From Bin87 sp965116565 (GTDB lineage Bacteria; Chloroflexota; Dehalococcoidia; Lucifugimonadales; UBA3495), in the NCBI GenBank assembly GCA_965116565.1, contig OZ220699.1, forward strand, positions 558,001 to 622,000: a stretch of DNA of 64,000 nucleotides, read 5' to 3'. Positions 25,547 through 34,074 of the stretch are shown here, piece after piece. Under the pieces are notes generated by a model that was not told where the DNA came from, did not search any database, and saw only the letters and a list, made by a program, of their open reading frames with translations. Within the stretch, counting starts at the first letter, position 1, and each line of letters opens with the position of its first letter. The position numbers were made by a program, and so were the translations under genes.

Positions 25547-27004
25547 ATGCTCACAGGCCGTACCGCCAGCATTCGCCGGGCCGGATTGCTGCGGTACGGC
25601 CTTGCCGTTTTTATCGGCCTGGCTGGCATTGCGGTGCTGGCGTGGTTCTTGCTGCGTGATGCTCGATCCGGAGCCTCGGAAGCGGAGGTTGTCGCGTTGC
25701 TGCAGGCACGCCCCGGCGGCGACACCACAATTGCCACCACCAACCGCAACTCCTTCGGCCTCGCCGCCCCCAATTTAACCAACGCGGAGCGTCGCGTTTT
25801 CGAGGTGGGCGACAGTTTCTTCACCCAGAACTGGGTAACGGCGCCGGCCTCGACGGAAGCCAGGGACGGGTTGGGGCCAACGTTCAACGCCCAGTCCTGC
25901 TCTTCCTGCCACACCCTGGACGGACGCGGCAAACCGCCGGATCACGCTGAAGACCCGGAGCGCGGCCTGCTGTTCCGGCTCAGCGTTCCCGGCGCCGACC
26001 CGACGACAGGCGGCCCCGTCGCGGATGCGGCGTATGGCGGCCAACTGCAAGACCGGGGGATACTCACCGTCCCGCCGGAGGGACGGTTCCTGATCACCTA
26101 CCGGGAAGTGCCGGGAACCTACGGGGACGGCACGCCGTACACCCTCCTGGGTCCCGAGTATTCCTTCTCCGACCTCGCCTTCGGGCCCATGCATCCGGAG
26201 ATCATGATCTCGCCGCGTATCGCCCCGTCGGTGTTCGGCATGGGGTTGCTGGAAGCGATACCCGAGGCGGACATCCTCGCCAGATCGGATCCGGACGATG
26301 CCGACGGCGACGGCGTCTCCGGGCGCGCCAACATGGTGTGGAGCGTCCGCGACGGGGAAACCCGGCTGGGCCGGTTCGGCTGGAAGGCCAACGTGCCCAC
26401 GGTGGAGCAGCAGATCGCCGGCGCCTTCCACGGCGACATCGGCATCACCTCGCCCCTGTTCACCAACGAAAACTGCCCGGCCGACCAGGTGGAGTGCCAA
26501 TCCGTGCCCAATGGTGGCTCACCGGAAATTGGCGAGGAGCGGCTGGGCAAGGTGGTGTTCTACCAGCAGACGCTGGCCGTTCCCGCCATGCGGAACGCCG
26601 ATGACCCTCAGGTCCGGCAGGGTGCCCGGCTGTTCCTGAAAGCCGGGTGCGCTGCCTGCCACACTCCCAGCCACACCACGGAGGACCATCCGGTTCCGGC
26701 AGTATCCCACCAGGTTATCTTCCCCTACACCGACCTGCTGCTGCACGACATGGGCGAAGGTCTGGCGGACGGCCGCCCCGATTTCCTGGCCGGTGGACGA
26801 GAATGGCGCACGCCCCCGCTGTGGGGCATCGGTTTGATCGAGAACGTGAACAACCACACCAGGCTCCTCCACGACGGCCGCGCCCGAAACATCGCCGAGG
26901 CCATTCTGTGGCACGACGGTGAGGGATTGGAGGCCAGGGAGGACTTCCGCAAGATGTCGCGGGAGGAACGAGAGGCGCTGCTGCGCTTCTTGGAGTCGTT
27001 GTGA
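25547..27004 (+). CDS. Di-haem cytochrome c oxidoreductase (DHOR, COG3488 type)
   Basis: 485 residues: an N-terminal membrane anchor (residues 14-34), then two c-type haem sites, Cys118-Ser-Ser-Cys121-His122 and Cys368-Ala-Ala-Cys371-His372. Asp-Gly-Leu-Gly-Pro-Thr-Phe-Asn before the first site and Leu-His-Asp-Gly-Arg-Ala-Arg near the C-terminus are typical of the DHOR (PF06537) family. These proteins are related to MauG-like peroxidases and are called putative thiol oxidoreductases. It sits between two imelysin genes, an arrangement known in proteobacteria, which points to redox work on iron outside the membrane. Its stop overlaps the next start. The exact reaction is unknown. Confidence 0.85.
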   Translation: MLTGRTASIRRAGLLRYGLAVFIGLAGIAVLAWFLLRDARSGASEAEVVALLQARPGGDTTIATTNRNSFGLAAPNLTNAERRVFEVGDSFFTQNWVTAPASTEARDGLGPTFNAQSCSSCHTLDGRGKPPDHAEDPERGLLFRLSVPGADPTTGGPVADAAYGGQLQDRGILTVPPEGRFLITYREVPGTYGDGTPYTLLGPEYSFSDLAFGPMHPEIMISPRIAPSVFGMGLLEAIPEADILARSDPDDADGDGVSGRANMVWSVRDGETRLGRFGWKANVPTVEQQIAGAFHGDIGITSPLFTNENCPADQVECQSVPNGGSPEIGEERLGKVVFYQQTLAVPAMRNADDPQVRQGARLFLKAGCAACHTPSHTTEDHPVPAVSHQVIFPYTDLLLHDMGEGLADGRPDFLAGGREWRTPPLWGIGLIENVNNHTRLLHDGRARNIAEAILWHDGEGLEAREDFRKMSREEREALLRFLESL

Positions 27005-28101
27005 TGCCACCAGGGATCACGGTCATGCTGCCGCTGCTCGTGGTGGCGCTGCTGGCGATGGGGTGCGCGAGCGCAACTCCGCCCTCCCGGCAGGATGTCC
27101 TTGCCAGCCTGACCGACGAGCTGATACTGCCGCGCTACCAGGCGGTGGCGGCTGGGATGGGAAACCTGAGCGATGCGCTGGATGCGTTATGTGCCAATCC
27201 CACCGCGGAAACCCTGGGTGAAGCGCGCACGGCATGGCGCGAAGCCCGCGCCCCGTGGATGCGTTCGCAATCAATCTGGTTCGGCCCGGTCATGCAACGC
27301 CGCTCCCGCATCCTGGTTGATTGGGCGCCCATCGACGCCGAGCGGATTGAGGCCACGTTGGCCAGGCGGGAGTCGGTTTCGGCCAACGATGTGCGCGAGT
27401 TTTTCGGCTCAACTCAACGCGGACTGGGAGCCATCGAGTACGTCATCTTCGGGGAAGATGCCCAGGTTCTGGCGGCTCTCGATGACCCAACGGGCATACG
27501 TTGCCAGTACGTGACCGCGCTGGGCGACGTGGTGGCGGACGAGATGTCCGGAGTCCTGGCCGACTGGACGGGCGACGGCTCAGACGGCGGTGGATACGCC
27601 GGCTATTTCAAGGGAACGGCCGGCGTCGCTCTCGTCGAACAGCAGGCGATTGACGAGGTGGTGAGGACCTCGGTGTTCATCACCCGCAGCATCAACGACA
27701 TGCGGCTGGGCAGGGCGCTGGGGGCGGACGGTGGGCAGCCCGACCCGTCGGCAATTCCCGGCGCCGGCGGCAACAACGCCGTCGCGGACCTGCGCAACCA
27801 GGTGCTGGGGATGCAGGACACCTACCTGGGCTCCGGAGCTGACGGGTCTCTGGGCATCAGCGCGCTGGTGCAGGGCGTTTCCGAGGACGCCGACGAGCGC
27901 ATGCGCGGGCATTTCACCGCCGCGCTGGAGGCTATCGACGGGTTGCGCGAACCCCTGCACTCAACCATTGTGTCCGACCCCGAGCCGGCGCGGGTGGCGC
28001 ACCAGCGGATCCAGGAGTTGCAGCGCGCCCTGAACACCGAGGTCGTCAGCCTGCTGGGCGTCACCGTCGGCTTCGCCGACACCGATGGAGACGGCGGTTA
28101 G
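27001..28101 (+). CDS. Second imelysin-like lipoprotein (GxHxxE histidine missing)
   Basis: About 366 residues with a lipobox (Ala-Met-Gly-Cys at residue 21-22). It starts at GTG 27001 or ATG 27004, overlapping the stop of the di-haem gene, so it is translationally coupled. The fold follows the first imelysin: Trp-Arg-Glu-Ala-Arg-Ala-Pro-Trp near residue 80 and Gly-Leu-Gly-Ala-Ile-Glu-Tyr-Val-Ile-Phe-Gly in place of Gly-Trp-His-Ala-Ile-Glu. The His of GxHxxE is therefore Gly, as in the second-type imelysins I recall with GxPALE. It may keep a structural or partner-binding role rather than the same metal site. It ends convergently with the HTTM gene, overlapping it by four bases. Confidence 0.85.
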   Translation: MMPPGITVMLPLLVVALLAMGCASATPPSRQDVLASLTDELILPRYQAVAAGMGNLSDALDALCANPTAETLGEARTAWREARAPWMRSQSIWFGPVMQRRSRILVDWAPIDAERIEATLARRESVSANDVREFFGSTQRGLGAIEYVIFGEDAQVLAALDDPTGIRCQYVTALGDVVADEMSGVLADWTGDGSDGGGYAGYFKGTAGVALVEQQAIDEVVRTSVFITRSINDMRLGRALGADGGQPDPSAIPGAGGNNAVADLRNQVLGMQDTYLGSGADGSLGISALVQGVSEDADERMRGHFTAALEAIDGLREPLHSTIVSDPEPARVAHQRIQELQRALNTEVVSLLGVTVGFADTDGDGG

Positions 28102-29468
28102 GGTCTCTCGGTGCCCGCCGAGTTGCTGGCTGTCGCCGCGTCGGGCTCGTATGGAAGTACCCAATATTTGGGCGCGAGGCCGGCCTGAACCGACGACAGG
28201 TCCACCTCCGGATCGATCAGCCGTGTGTTGGGCCGGCCGTTGAAGGCGACGAAGGCGTCGGCGTTCACCACAACGTCCCGGTATCCGCGATCCGCGAAGT
28301 CCTCGGCGATTATGTCGGCGGTCTGCCGGATCATATCGGGCTGGAACGACATTCGCTCGACCTGCAACGGCGTCAGGTAATCATCCGGTTCAACAAGCCA
28401 GGTTTGGCCGGTGGATGCGTCGTGAACCCGGTATTGCACGAAGCCGACCTTTTCGGTGAGCATCACCCGCCACGCAAAGCGATATCCCTCCTCGTTCCAA
28501 CGCACGTTGCCGGGGTAGGCGAAATGGCGCAGGGGCAGCGCCAGCTGGACGGCAGCGAACAGCGCCAACACCGCCAAAATCGTCCTGATGTGCCACTGGT
28601 TGCCTACGCCGGCGTATGCCTCCCCTACTGAGGAGGTACGCGAGGGCAACCGAAAGAACCGCAAAACACGGCGCGGCCAGTCGGGGTCGAAGAACACCAA
28701 CGACAATCCGATCATCAACCAGGGGAAAACGCCAAGCTGCGGGAACAGGACCCATGTCGCCAGGTGGAAGGCGACCAGGGTGGCGTAGGCGAATGGTCTG
28801 GTCCTCCGCCACAACAGCGCGGGAACGATCGCCAGGTCAAACACGGCGCCGCCCCAGCTCATTGCGTACGCCACCCACGTTTCCTGCAGCAGTGGGCCGA
28901 CCAGCGGAAGATCACCGTGCTGGTAGAGCCAGATCCGCATGGGCAGCGCGTGGAACAGCCAATCCGGGTTGAGCTTGGCGATGCCGGCGAAAAGGTAAAC
29001 GATGCCGACCTGAGCGCGCAGCAACCAGATCGTCCACCGCGGCGCCGCGTCCCGACTTGATGGCAGGACGGCCAGCAGCAGGCTGACCAGGCTCATCAGG
29101 TAGTAGTGGTTGAGGTAGGTGGTGCGGTCGAGCAGTTCTACGTAGGTGAACCCGATGCAGAACAGCGCGGCGCACAGCCGTGGTCGATAGCCCGCCGCAA
29201 TTCCCAGGCTGAGCAGGCCCAGCGCCATGACGTGAGCGTACATCCCCAAACCGGGCCACGGCCGCAGCCAACCGAACCCCAGGTAGGTGAAGTGATGGTC
29301 CGGCTCCACATACAGCGGGCCGATCCACCCGTGGGCGAAAAAGCGTGCAACGACCAGAACGCCGATCAGGCCGAAGACTGCCCGAAACGCTGCGACCGAT
29401 GCCCCGTCAACCGGCGCGCCGGCTGATCCTCTGGCGAGATTTAACCAGCCAGCCGGATTGATCCTCAT
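28098..29468 (-). CDS. HTTM-domain membrane protein (vitamin K-dependent gamma-carboxylase-like)
   Basis: 456 residues. The N-terminal two thirds hold many hydrophobic helices with HTTM-family motifs: Phe-Arg-x-x-x-Gly, Gly-Trp-Ile-Gly-Pro-Leu-Tyr-Val, Phe-Thr-Tyr-Leu-Gly-Phe and Leu-Asp-Arg-Thr-Thr-Tyr-Leu-Asn-His-Tyr-Tyr-Leu. The C-terminal third is soluble, with Gly-Tyr-Arg-Phe-Ala-Trp-Arg-Val-Met-Leu. HTTM proteins share ancestry with eukaryotic gamma-glutamyl carboxylase, but most bacterial ones have no proven reaction. The gene converges on the imelysin operon and lies close to the DtxR-type regulator on the same strand. I recall HTTM genes near imelysins in other bacteria, which would fit a role in iron handling. 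Confidence 0.75.
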   Translation of the reverse strand: MRINPAGWLNLARGSAGAPVDGASVAAFRAVFGLIGVLVVARFFAHGWIGPLYVEPDHHFTYLGFGWLRPWPGLGMYAHVMALGLLSLGIAAGYRPRLCAALFCIGFTYVELLDRTTYLNHYYLMSLVSLLLAVLPSSRDAAPRWTIWLLRAQVGIVYLFAGIAKLNPDWLFHALPMRIWLYQHGDLPLVGPLLQETWVAYAMSWGGAVFDLAIVPALLWRRTRPFAYATLVAFHLATWVLFPQLGVFPWLMIGLSLVFFDPDWPRRVLRFFRLPSRTSSVGEAYAGVGNQWHIRTILAVLALFAAVQLALPLRHFAYPGNVRWNEEGYRFAWRVMLTEKVGFVQYRVHDASTGQTWLVEPDDYLTPLQVERMSFQPDMIRQTADIIAEDFADRGYRDVVVNADAFVAFNGRPNTRLIDPEVDLSSVQAGLAPKYWVLPYEPDAATASNSAGTERP

Positions 29469-29504
29469 GGCCAGCCCGAAAGGGGAGCGAACGCCAGCAG
29501 TTCG

Positions 29505-30266
29505 TTACTCGGATTCGTCGGGACGAACGATTATCTGCCGCGCCACATCGTAGCCGATGGATACGCGGTCCACCCCCGTCTCCACCTGCATCACTCCCAG
29601 GTACGGCATTGCTTCCAGCAGGGTGACGCGGTGATACGGCACCAACAGGGCTCCGGCCAGAAACCTCAACAATTCGGTGTTTTCCTCGGGTACCCGGTCG
29701 ACCACGTAGGCCGCGCCGGCGGCTGCGTTGTCCAGCGTCACGGCGCCCGGCGCCGATCCGGCGGCGCCACTGCCGGGTATGGGCCACCCGAAAGGCGAAT
29801 GGGTTGGATTGCCCAGGCGCTCTTTCAGCCTGGCCACCAGGGTTTCGGACATGCCGTGCTCAAGCTGGTGGGCCTCGACGTGGGCCTCGTGAAGCTCCAT
29901 TCCAAGTAGGTTGACCACCAACCACTCGGCCAGCCGGTGGCGTTGCGCGATGTTTTCTCCCTCGGATATGCCCCGTTGCGTCAGGCGGATACGCTTGTCG
30001 CCTCCGAGGTCCACCAGACCCTGCTCCCGCATCCGCCGCAACATTCCGGCAACCGAGGGCACGGAGGTCCCCAGCCCTTCGGTCGGAGGCAACTGCCGCA
30101 GCGCTGCCGCCAGTTGGGTCAGGGTGGGCGATTCCGAGCCCTCCCACATCTTGTACAATGACAGCAGATAGTTCTCCGTTACCGGGGACAGCCGGTCGGG
30201 AACAGGTGTCCTGCGGTTCCGGGCATTCGACGGAGTTGCTGAGGTCGATTTACGGGGACGTGCCAC
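29505..30266 (-). CDS. DtxR/MntR-family metal-dependent regulator
   Basis: A metal-responsive repressor of about 253 residues. After a basic, Pro-rich tail comes a winged helix (Val-Thr-Glu-Asn-Tyr-Leu-Leu-Ser-Leu-Tyr through Gly-Leu-Val-Asp-Leu). It is followed by a dimerisation and metal-binding region (Ala-Gln-Arg-His-Arg-Leu-Ala-Glu-Trp-Leu, then Glu-Ala-His-Gln-Leu-Glu-His-Gly-Met-Ser) and a C-terminal FeoA/SH3-like domain. Typical His/Glu ligands of the primary site are visible. GTG 30266 is preferred: AGGA lies eight bases upstream, and a TATAAT box (30305-30300, minus) lies inside the longer TTG-initiated reading to 30320. Its position amid iron genes makes it the likely regulator of the two palindromic control regions. 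Confidence 0.8.
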   Translation of the reverse strand: MARPRKSTSATPSNARNRRTPVPDRLSPVTENYLLSLYKMWEGSESPTLTQLAAALRQLPPTEGLGTSVPSVAGMLRRMREQGLVDLGGDKRIRLTQRGISEGENIAQRHRLAEWLVVNLLGMELHEAHVEAHQLEHGMSETLVARLKERLGNPTHSPFGWPIPGSGAAGSAPGAVTLDNAAAGAAYVVDRVPEENTELLRFLAGALLVPYHRVTLLEAMPYLGVMQVETGVDRVSIGYDVARQIIVRPDESE

Positions 30267-30400
30267 GACGTATCCTGGGAGACGGGAGAATAGGCCCGAA
30301 TTATAGCCCAAGTCGCTCAACGCCGTGCCCGCGAGGACATTACCGAGGCAATCGGGAGTGACCGCTACTGGATTTTGCAGCCGGCTCGGCCGGTTCGGCG

Positions 30401-31345
30401 TTACGGCCGCAGCGTGCCTCCTCCGGTAGGATCGTGGTTGTTGTTGCCCAACGCTCGCCCGTCCACGAAAGGCTGCGGGCTATGGCCTTCTCGCAGGAAG
30501 ATATTGACCCGGGTCCCGATCTCGAAACGCATAATGTGGGATTTCATCACTTGCAGGCGTCGTCCTGACATCAAATCCACCGTGTAAAGGTTGAAGGCTC
30601 CCAGGAACTGTCGCCCGGTCACAAATCCGTTACCCGCTTCGTCCGGGTCCGTGTCCATACAATCGGGGCGCACCATGATCTCCAGTTGTGCGCTTTCCGG
30701 CAACGACGTGGTCCAATGCGCCGGCCAGGGGGCCAGACCCACCTCGCTGGTCAGGTGCTCGTCGTGGCGTCGGACCGGCAGAAAGTCGGCCGTACCGAAG
30801 AATGCCGCGGCGAATTTGGTGTTCGGGTTGTTGAAAACCCGTTCTGGAGCGCCGATCTGCACAATGCGACCCTGGTCCATCAAGGCCACCCGAATCCGCC
30901 AACTGCAGCGCCTCTTCTTGGTCGTGGGTGACGCAGATCACGGTAGCCCTTCGCTCTTTCAGTATGGACCGCACGTCGGCCCGTAGTTGCCCACGCAGAT
31001 TCGCATTCAAGCTGGAGAAGGGTTCGTCCATCAATATCAGATCCGGCCCCGGCGCCCCAGGGCCCTCGCCCAGGCTATCCGTTGCTGTTGGCCGCCTGAA
31101 AGCTGATGCGGGTATCGGCGGTCGTAGCTCTCAAGGTCCATCATGCGCAGGGCCTCTGCCACCTTTTCGTTGCGTCGTCCTCGCCTTGGCAGACCGAAGG
31201 CGACGTTTTGCGCCACCGTCAGATGCGGGAACAGAGCGCCTTCCTGGAACACCATGCCAACCCGCCGCTTCTCAGGTGCTCCGTTGGCGTGTGGACCGAA
31301 CGCCACTCTCCCTCCGATAGCAATTGATGTTGTCAACCAGCGCAA
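30401..31345 (-). pseudogene. Ferric-iron ABC transporter ATPase (FbpC-like), truncated and frameshifted
   Basis: Three frames must be joined. 31345-31040 has the Q loop (Val-Phe-Gln-Glu-Gly-Ala-Leu-Phe-Pro-His) and the signature Leu-Ser-Gly-Gly-Gln-Gln-Gln-Arg. About 31050-30895 has Walker B (Leu-Met-Asp-Glu-Pro-Phe) and the H loop (Val-Thr-His-Asp-Gln-Glu-Glu-Ala-Leu). 30889-30401 has the C-terminal TOBE region. Frame changes fall near 31050, in a GC run, and near 30893, where one extra T explains the shift. The N-terminal ~50 residues with the Walker A P-loop are absent: sequence upstream of 31345 does not resemble an ATPase. It therefore cannot hydrolyse ATP even if both frameshifts were corrected. 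It would have been the partner of a ferric-binding protein such as the one at 16612. Confidence 0.8.
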
Positions 31346-31402
31346 CGCTCGCCAATGGGCATCATCGCCGCTCGCGGGCCTTGGCGCTGGGCCTTTGGAG
31401 GG

Positions 31403-32008
<606 letters not shown>

Positions 32009-32096
32009 GGTAATCACCTCCGTTTGTGCGGTATCGGGTTCAATGCCGGGGGTTGGCTTTGGCATATGTCTCGTAATGGCGACTGCGTCGGCCTCA

Positions 32097-32909
32097 TCAG
32101 TCCTGTCCATAGTCGCCATCGGGATGGCCGGCAACGCCCGGCTTCCGGTAACCGTGCGTTACCATACGGTCAGCCGGTATTCCCGCCGTGTTGATCAGAT
32201 GATCCCCTATGCGTCGCATGCCGCCCGACTCCAGCACCACCCAGACGTACCTCCTGCCGGCCGGCGTTGAGAACGAACGGACAGCTTCCTCCAGAGCCTG
32301 ACCGGGATGGCCGGCGCCGGCGTACAGCCATCGGGGCAGGCTGTCGTCAACGCCGAACAGAGTGCGCCGCTCGGTCGAGTGCCGCACCGCGAGGAACGCC
32401 GTAACCGGTTTGTCGGGCGGAGCCTGCAGGACCTGCGCCGCCGCCGGGATGCCGGTTTCATCCGCCTCCACTGGGTACCAATCGTCATCCTGCGGCGGGA
32501 CCCAGCCACCGCGTGGCCCGGCGACGGTGATTTCATGGCCTGCCTGGGCGCGTTTGAGCCAATTGGCCACCGGGCTCTCGCCGTGCAATACCATCTCCAC
32601 ATCCAGTCCCAATTCCGTCGGGTCATGGCGCAACGGCGTGCAGGTGCGTAGAAACGGCGTAATAACGCCTCCAGCAAAGACGGCCCTGCGCCCTTCGTAT
32701 CCCACCGGTTCGGGGATGACCTCGGATCCTGGCCCGGGCAGGATCAGTTTGATATGGGGGCCGGGCGCGCCGATTTCAAACCCCTCAAGGGCGGGGCCAT
32801 GCAACCGCCGGCAACGCGTGCGCGGCGTCAGACTGTCGATTTCGCGTATGACGACGCGACGACGGGGCGGTAGGTGGCGTGGTGGTCCAACTACCGAGTC
32901 AGCAGGCAT
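32097..32909 (-). CDS. Siderophore-interacting protein (FAD ferric-chelate reductase, SIP family)
   Basis: A cytoplasmic FAD-dependent reductase of 270 residues that releases iron from ferric siderophores. It contains the FAD-binding segment Arg-Thr-Cys-Thr-Pro-Leu-Arg (the family has Arg-x-Tyr-Thr-x-Arg), Gly-Pro-Arg-Gly, and the C-terminal Gly-Tyr-Arg-Lys-Pro-Gly-Val-Ala-Gly-His-Pro-Asp with a terminal acidic tail, as in ViuB/FscN-type proteins. The Tyr-to-Cys change in the FAD motif is unusual. ATG 32909 follows GAGGA. A promoter candidate lies at 32962-32934. Divergently next to it is the scar of a siderophore importer, its natural partner. Confidence 0.8.
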   Translation of the reverse strand: MPADSVVGPPRHLPPRRRVVIREIDSLTPRTRCRRLHGPALEGFEIGAPGPHIKLILPGPGSEVIPEPVGYEGRRAVFAGGVITPFLRTCTPLRHDPTELGLDVEMVLHGESPVANWLKRAQAGHEITVAGPRGGWVPPQDDDWYPVEADETGIPAAAQVLQAPPDKPVTAFLAVRHSTERRTLFGVDDSLPRWLYAGAGHPGQALEEAVRSFSTPAGRRYVWVVLESGGMRRIGDHLINTAGIPADRMVTHGYRKPGVAGHPDGDYGQD

Positions 32910-32933
32910 TGCATCCTCACTCTGAGCGGCGAT

Positions 32934-32962
32934 ACGATACGCCTAAATACGTTGACCCTCAA
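32934..32962 (-). promoter_or_regulatory. Promoter candidate for the SIP-nitroreductase operon
   Basis: On the minus strand TTGAGG (32962-32957), 17 bases, then TATCGT (32939-32934), 25 bases before the start codon. A plus-strand set, TTGACC 32952-32957 with TAGATT 32976-32981, overlaps it and would drive the siderophore-transporter scar. Confidence 0.35.
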
Positions 32963-33044
32963 AAATTATCTCGTGTAGATTGTCTCTGAATTTATTTTCA
33001 GCGTCAACCATGTAATCAGTGGTGCTTTTTGAGAGGTAAAATCC

Positions 33045-33770
33045 ATGAAGAAAAATGCGATCGCCGGCGCCAACAACCCCACATGACTGCCGCTCCTGTG
33101 CATCGCGGTGGCGGCGGCCCTGTGGCTGATGGGCTGCGCACCTTCCGAAGGGGTGGCGACTGAGCCTGTTGCTGCCCCGGAAAGCCAGGTAGCAGAATCC
33201 TCGGCGCACCAGGGGGACAATCTCCGCCGAGTCCTTCCGGCCACCGCCGCTGGCGGCGCATTCCTGGTATTGGCCTGCGATGTACTCAGCCGCACTATCC
33301 GATATCCCTGCGAGATTCCCGTGGGGACCGTGGTGGGCGTCGCCGGGGGCATCGCATTCCTCATCTTCTTGCTGTGGAGTCGTCGCCGTGCTGCTTGGGG
33401 CCGGTTCGCTATCCCGCCGGGGGCTTTTGACGGGTCTATCGCCCTGCCGTCGTCCCCAATTGGTCCTGTTGGTGCTGGGCATCATGCTGGTTGCGGTGGT
33501 CGCGCTGTTCATGACCTGCGACCCGAAAGGGTCGCTGGCTTTCGCTCCGGAGTGGCGAGGCCGGAGGGTGGCCGGCATGGCGTTGGTGGGGTTCGCCATC
33601 GGCTATTCCTCCGTCCTGCTGAGCCTGCCCACAAACCTGTCACTGGCAAGGACGCTGCCGCCAGCGAAGTATCGAACCCGTGGACACGTACACTTACGCA
33701 ACCCACTGGCCCGATGGAAGGCGATCCGGAAGGCCAAGCTGAAGGGGCTGTCCCTGCGCGCCATATGAAG
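33045..33770 (+). pseudogene. Deletion scar of a siderophore ABC operon (binding-protein signal + two FecCD permease fragments)
   Basis: Three pieces follow one another. From ATG 33045 (after GAGAGG) comes the signal peptide of a binding lipoprotein, broken by TGA after 13 codons and then ending in Leu-Met-Gly-Cys-Ala. 33222-33402 encodes the last ~60 residues of a FecCD permease (Leu-Pro-Ala-Thr-Ala, then Glu-Ile-Pro-Val-Gly-Thr-Val). In another frame, 33451-33636 encodes the first ~60 residues of a second FecCD-type permease (Trp-Arg-Gly-Arg-Arg-Val-Ala-Gly-Met-Ala-Leu-Val-Gly-Phe-Ala-Ile-Gly-Tyr). The order matches a permease-permease operon that has lost its middle and its end. No ATPase remains. 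The import function is gone. Confidence 0.65.
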
Positions 33771-34004
33771 CGCCTGGGTGTGGTCACCGAGCCGGTGATC
33801 GGCAACAAGCCCCATTTTGCGTTGGCCGACCACCACACCTGGCACAACCGCATGGTGGCCTCGGAATACGAATGTGTGCAGTCCATCACCCCGGACTATC
33901 CGGCGGAGTTCAGCCAGATCTTCCAGCAGGCATTCGGCTCCACACTCAATCTGCGCAACATCACCATCGGCGGCGTGCGCTCATACCGTCAGTCTGCCGA
34001 CTGA
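33765..34004 (+). CDS. Unrecognised 79-residue open frame after the transporter scar
   Basis: ATG 33765 starts a frame of 79 residues ending at TGA 34004. It is balanced in composition, with Tyr-Pro-Ala-Glu-Phe-Ser-Gln-Ile-Phe-Gln-Gln-Ala-Phe and Trp-His-Asn-Arg-Met-Val, so it reads like real protein. However, it has no clear ribosome-binding site and starts directly in the scar. It is probably the C-terminal end of a deleted gene. I do not recognise a family. Confidence 0.3.
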   Translation: MKRLGVVTEPVIGNKPHFALADHHTWHNRMVASEYECVQSITPDYPAEFSQIFQQAFGSTLNLRNITIGGVRSYRQSAD

Positions 34005-34074
34005 TCCGCCAACATCCCGCGCAACGCTGACGGCCAATCCCATCGTCCAACCCCGGTCACAAGGAGTACAAACC

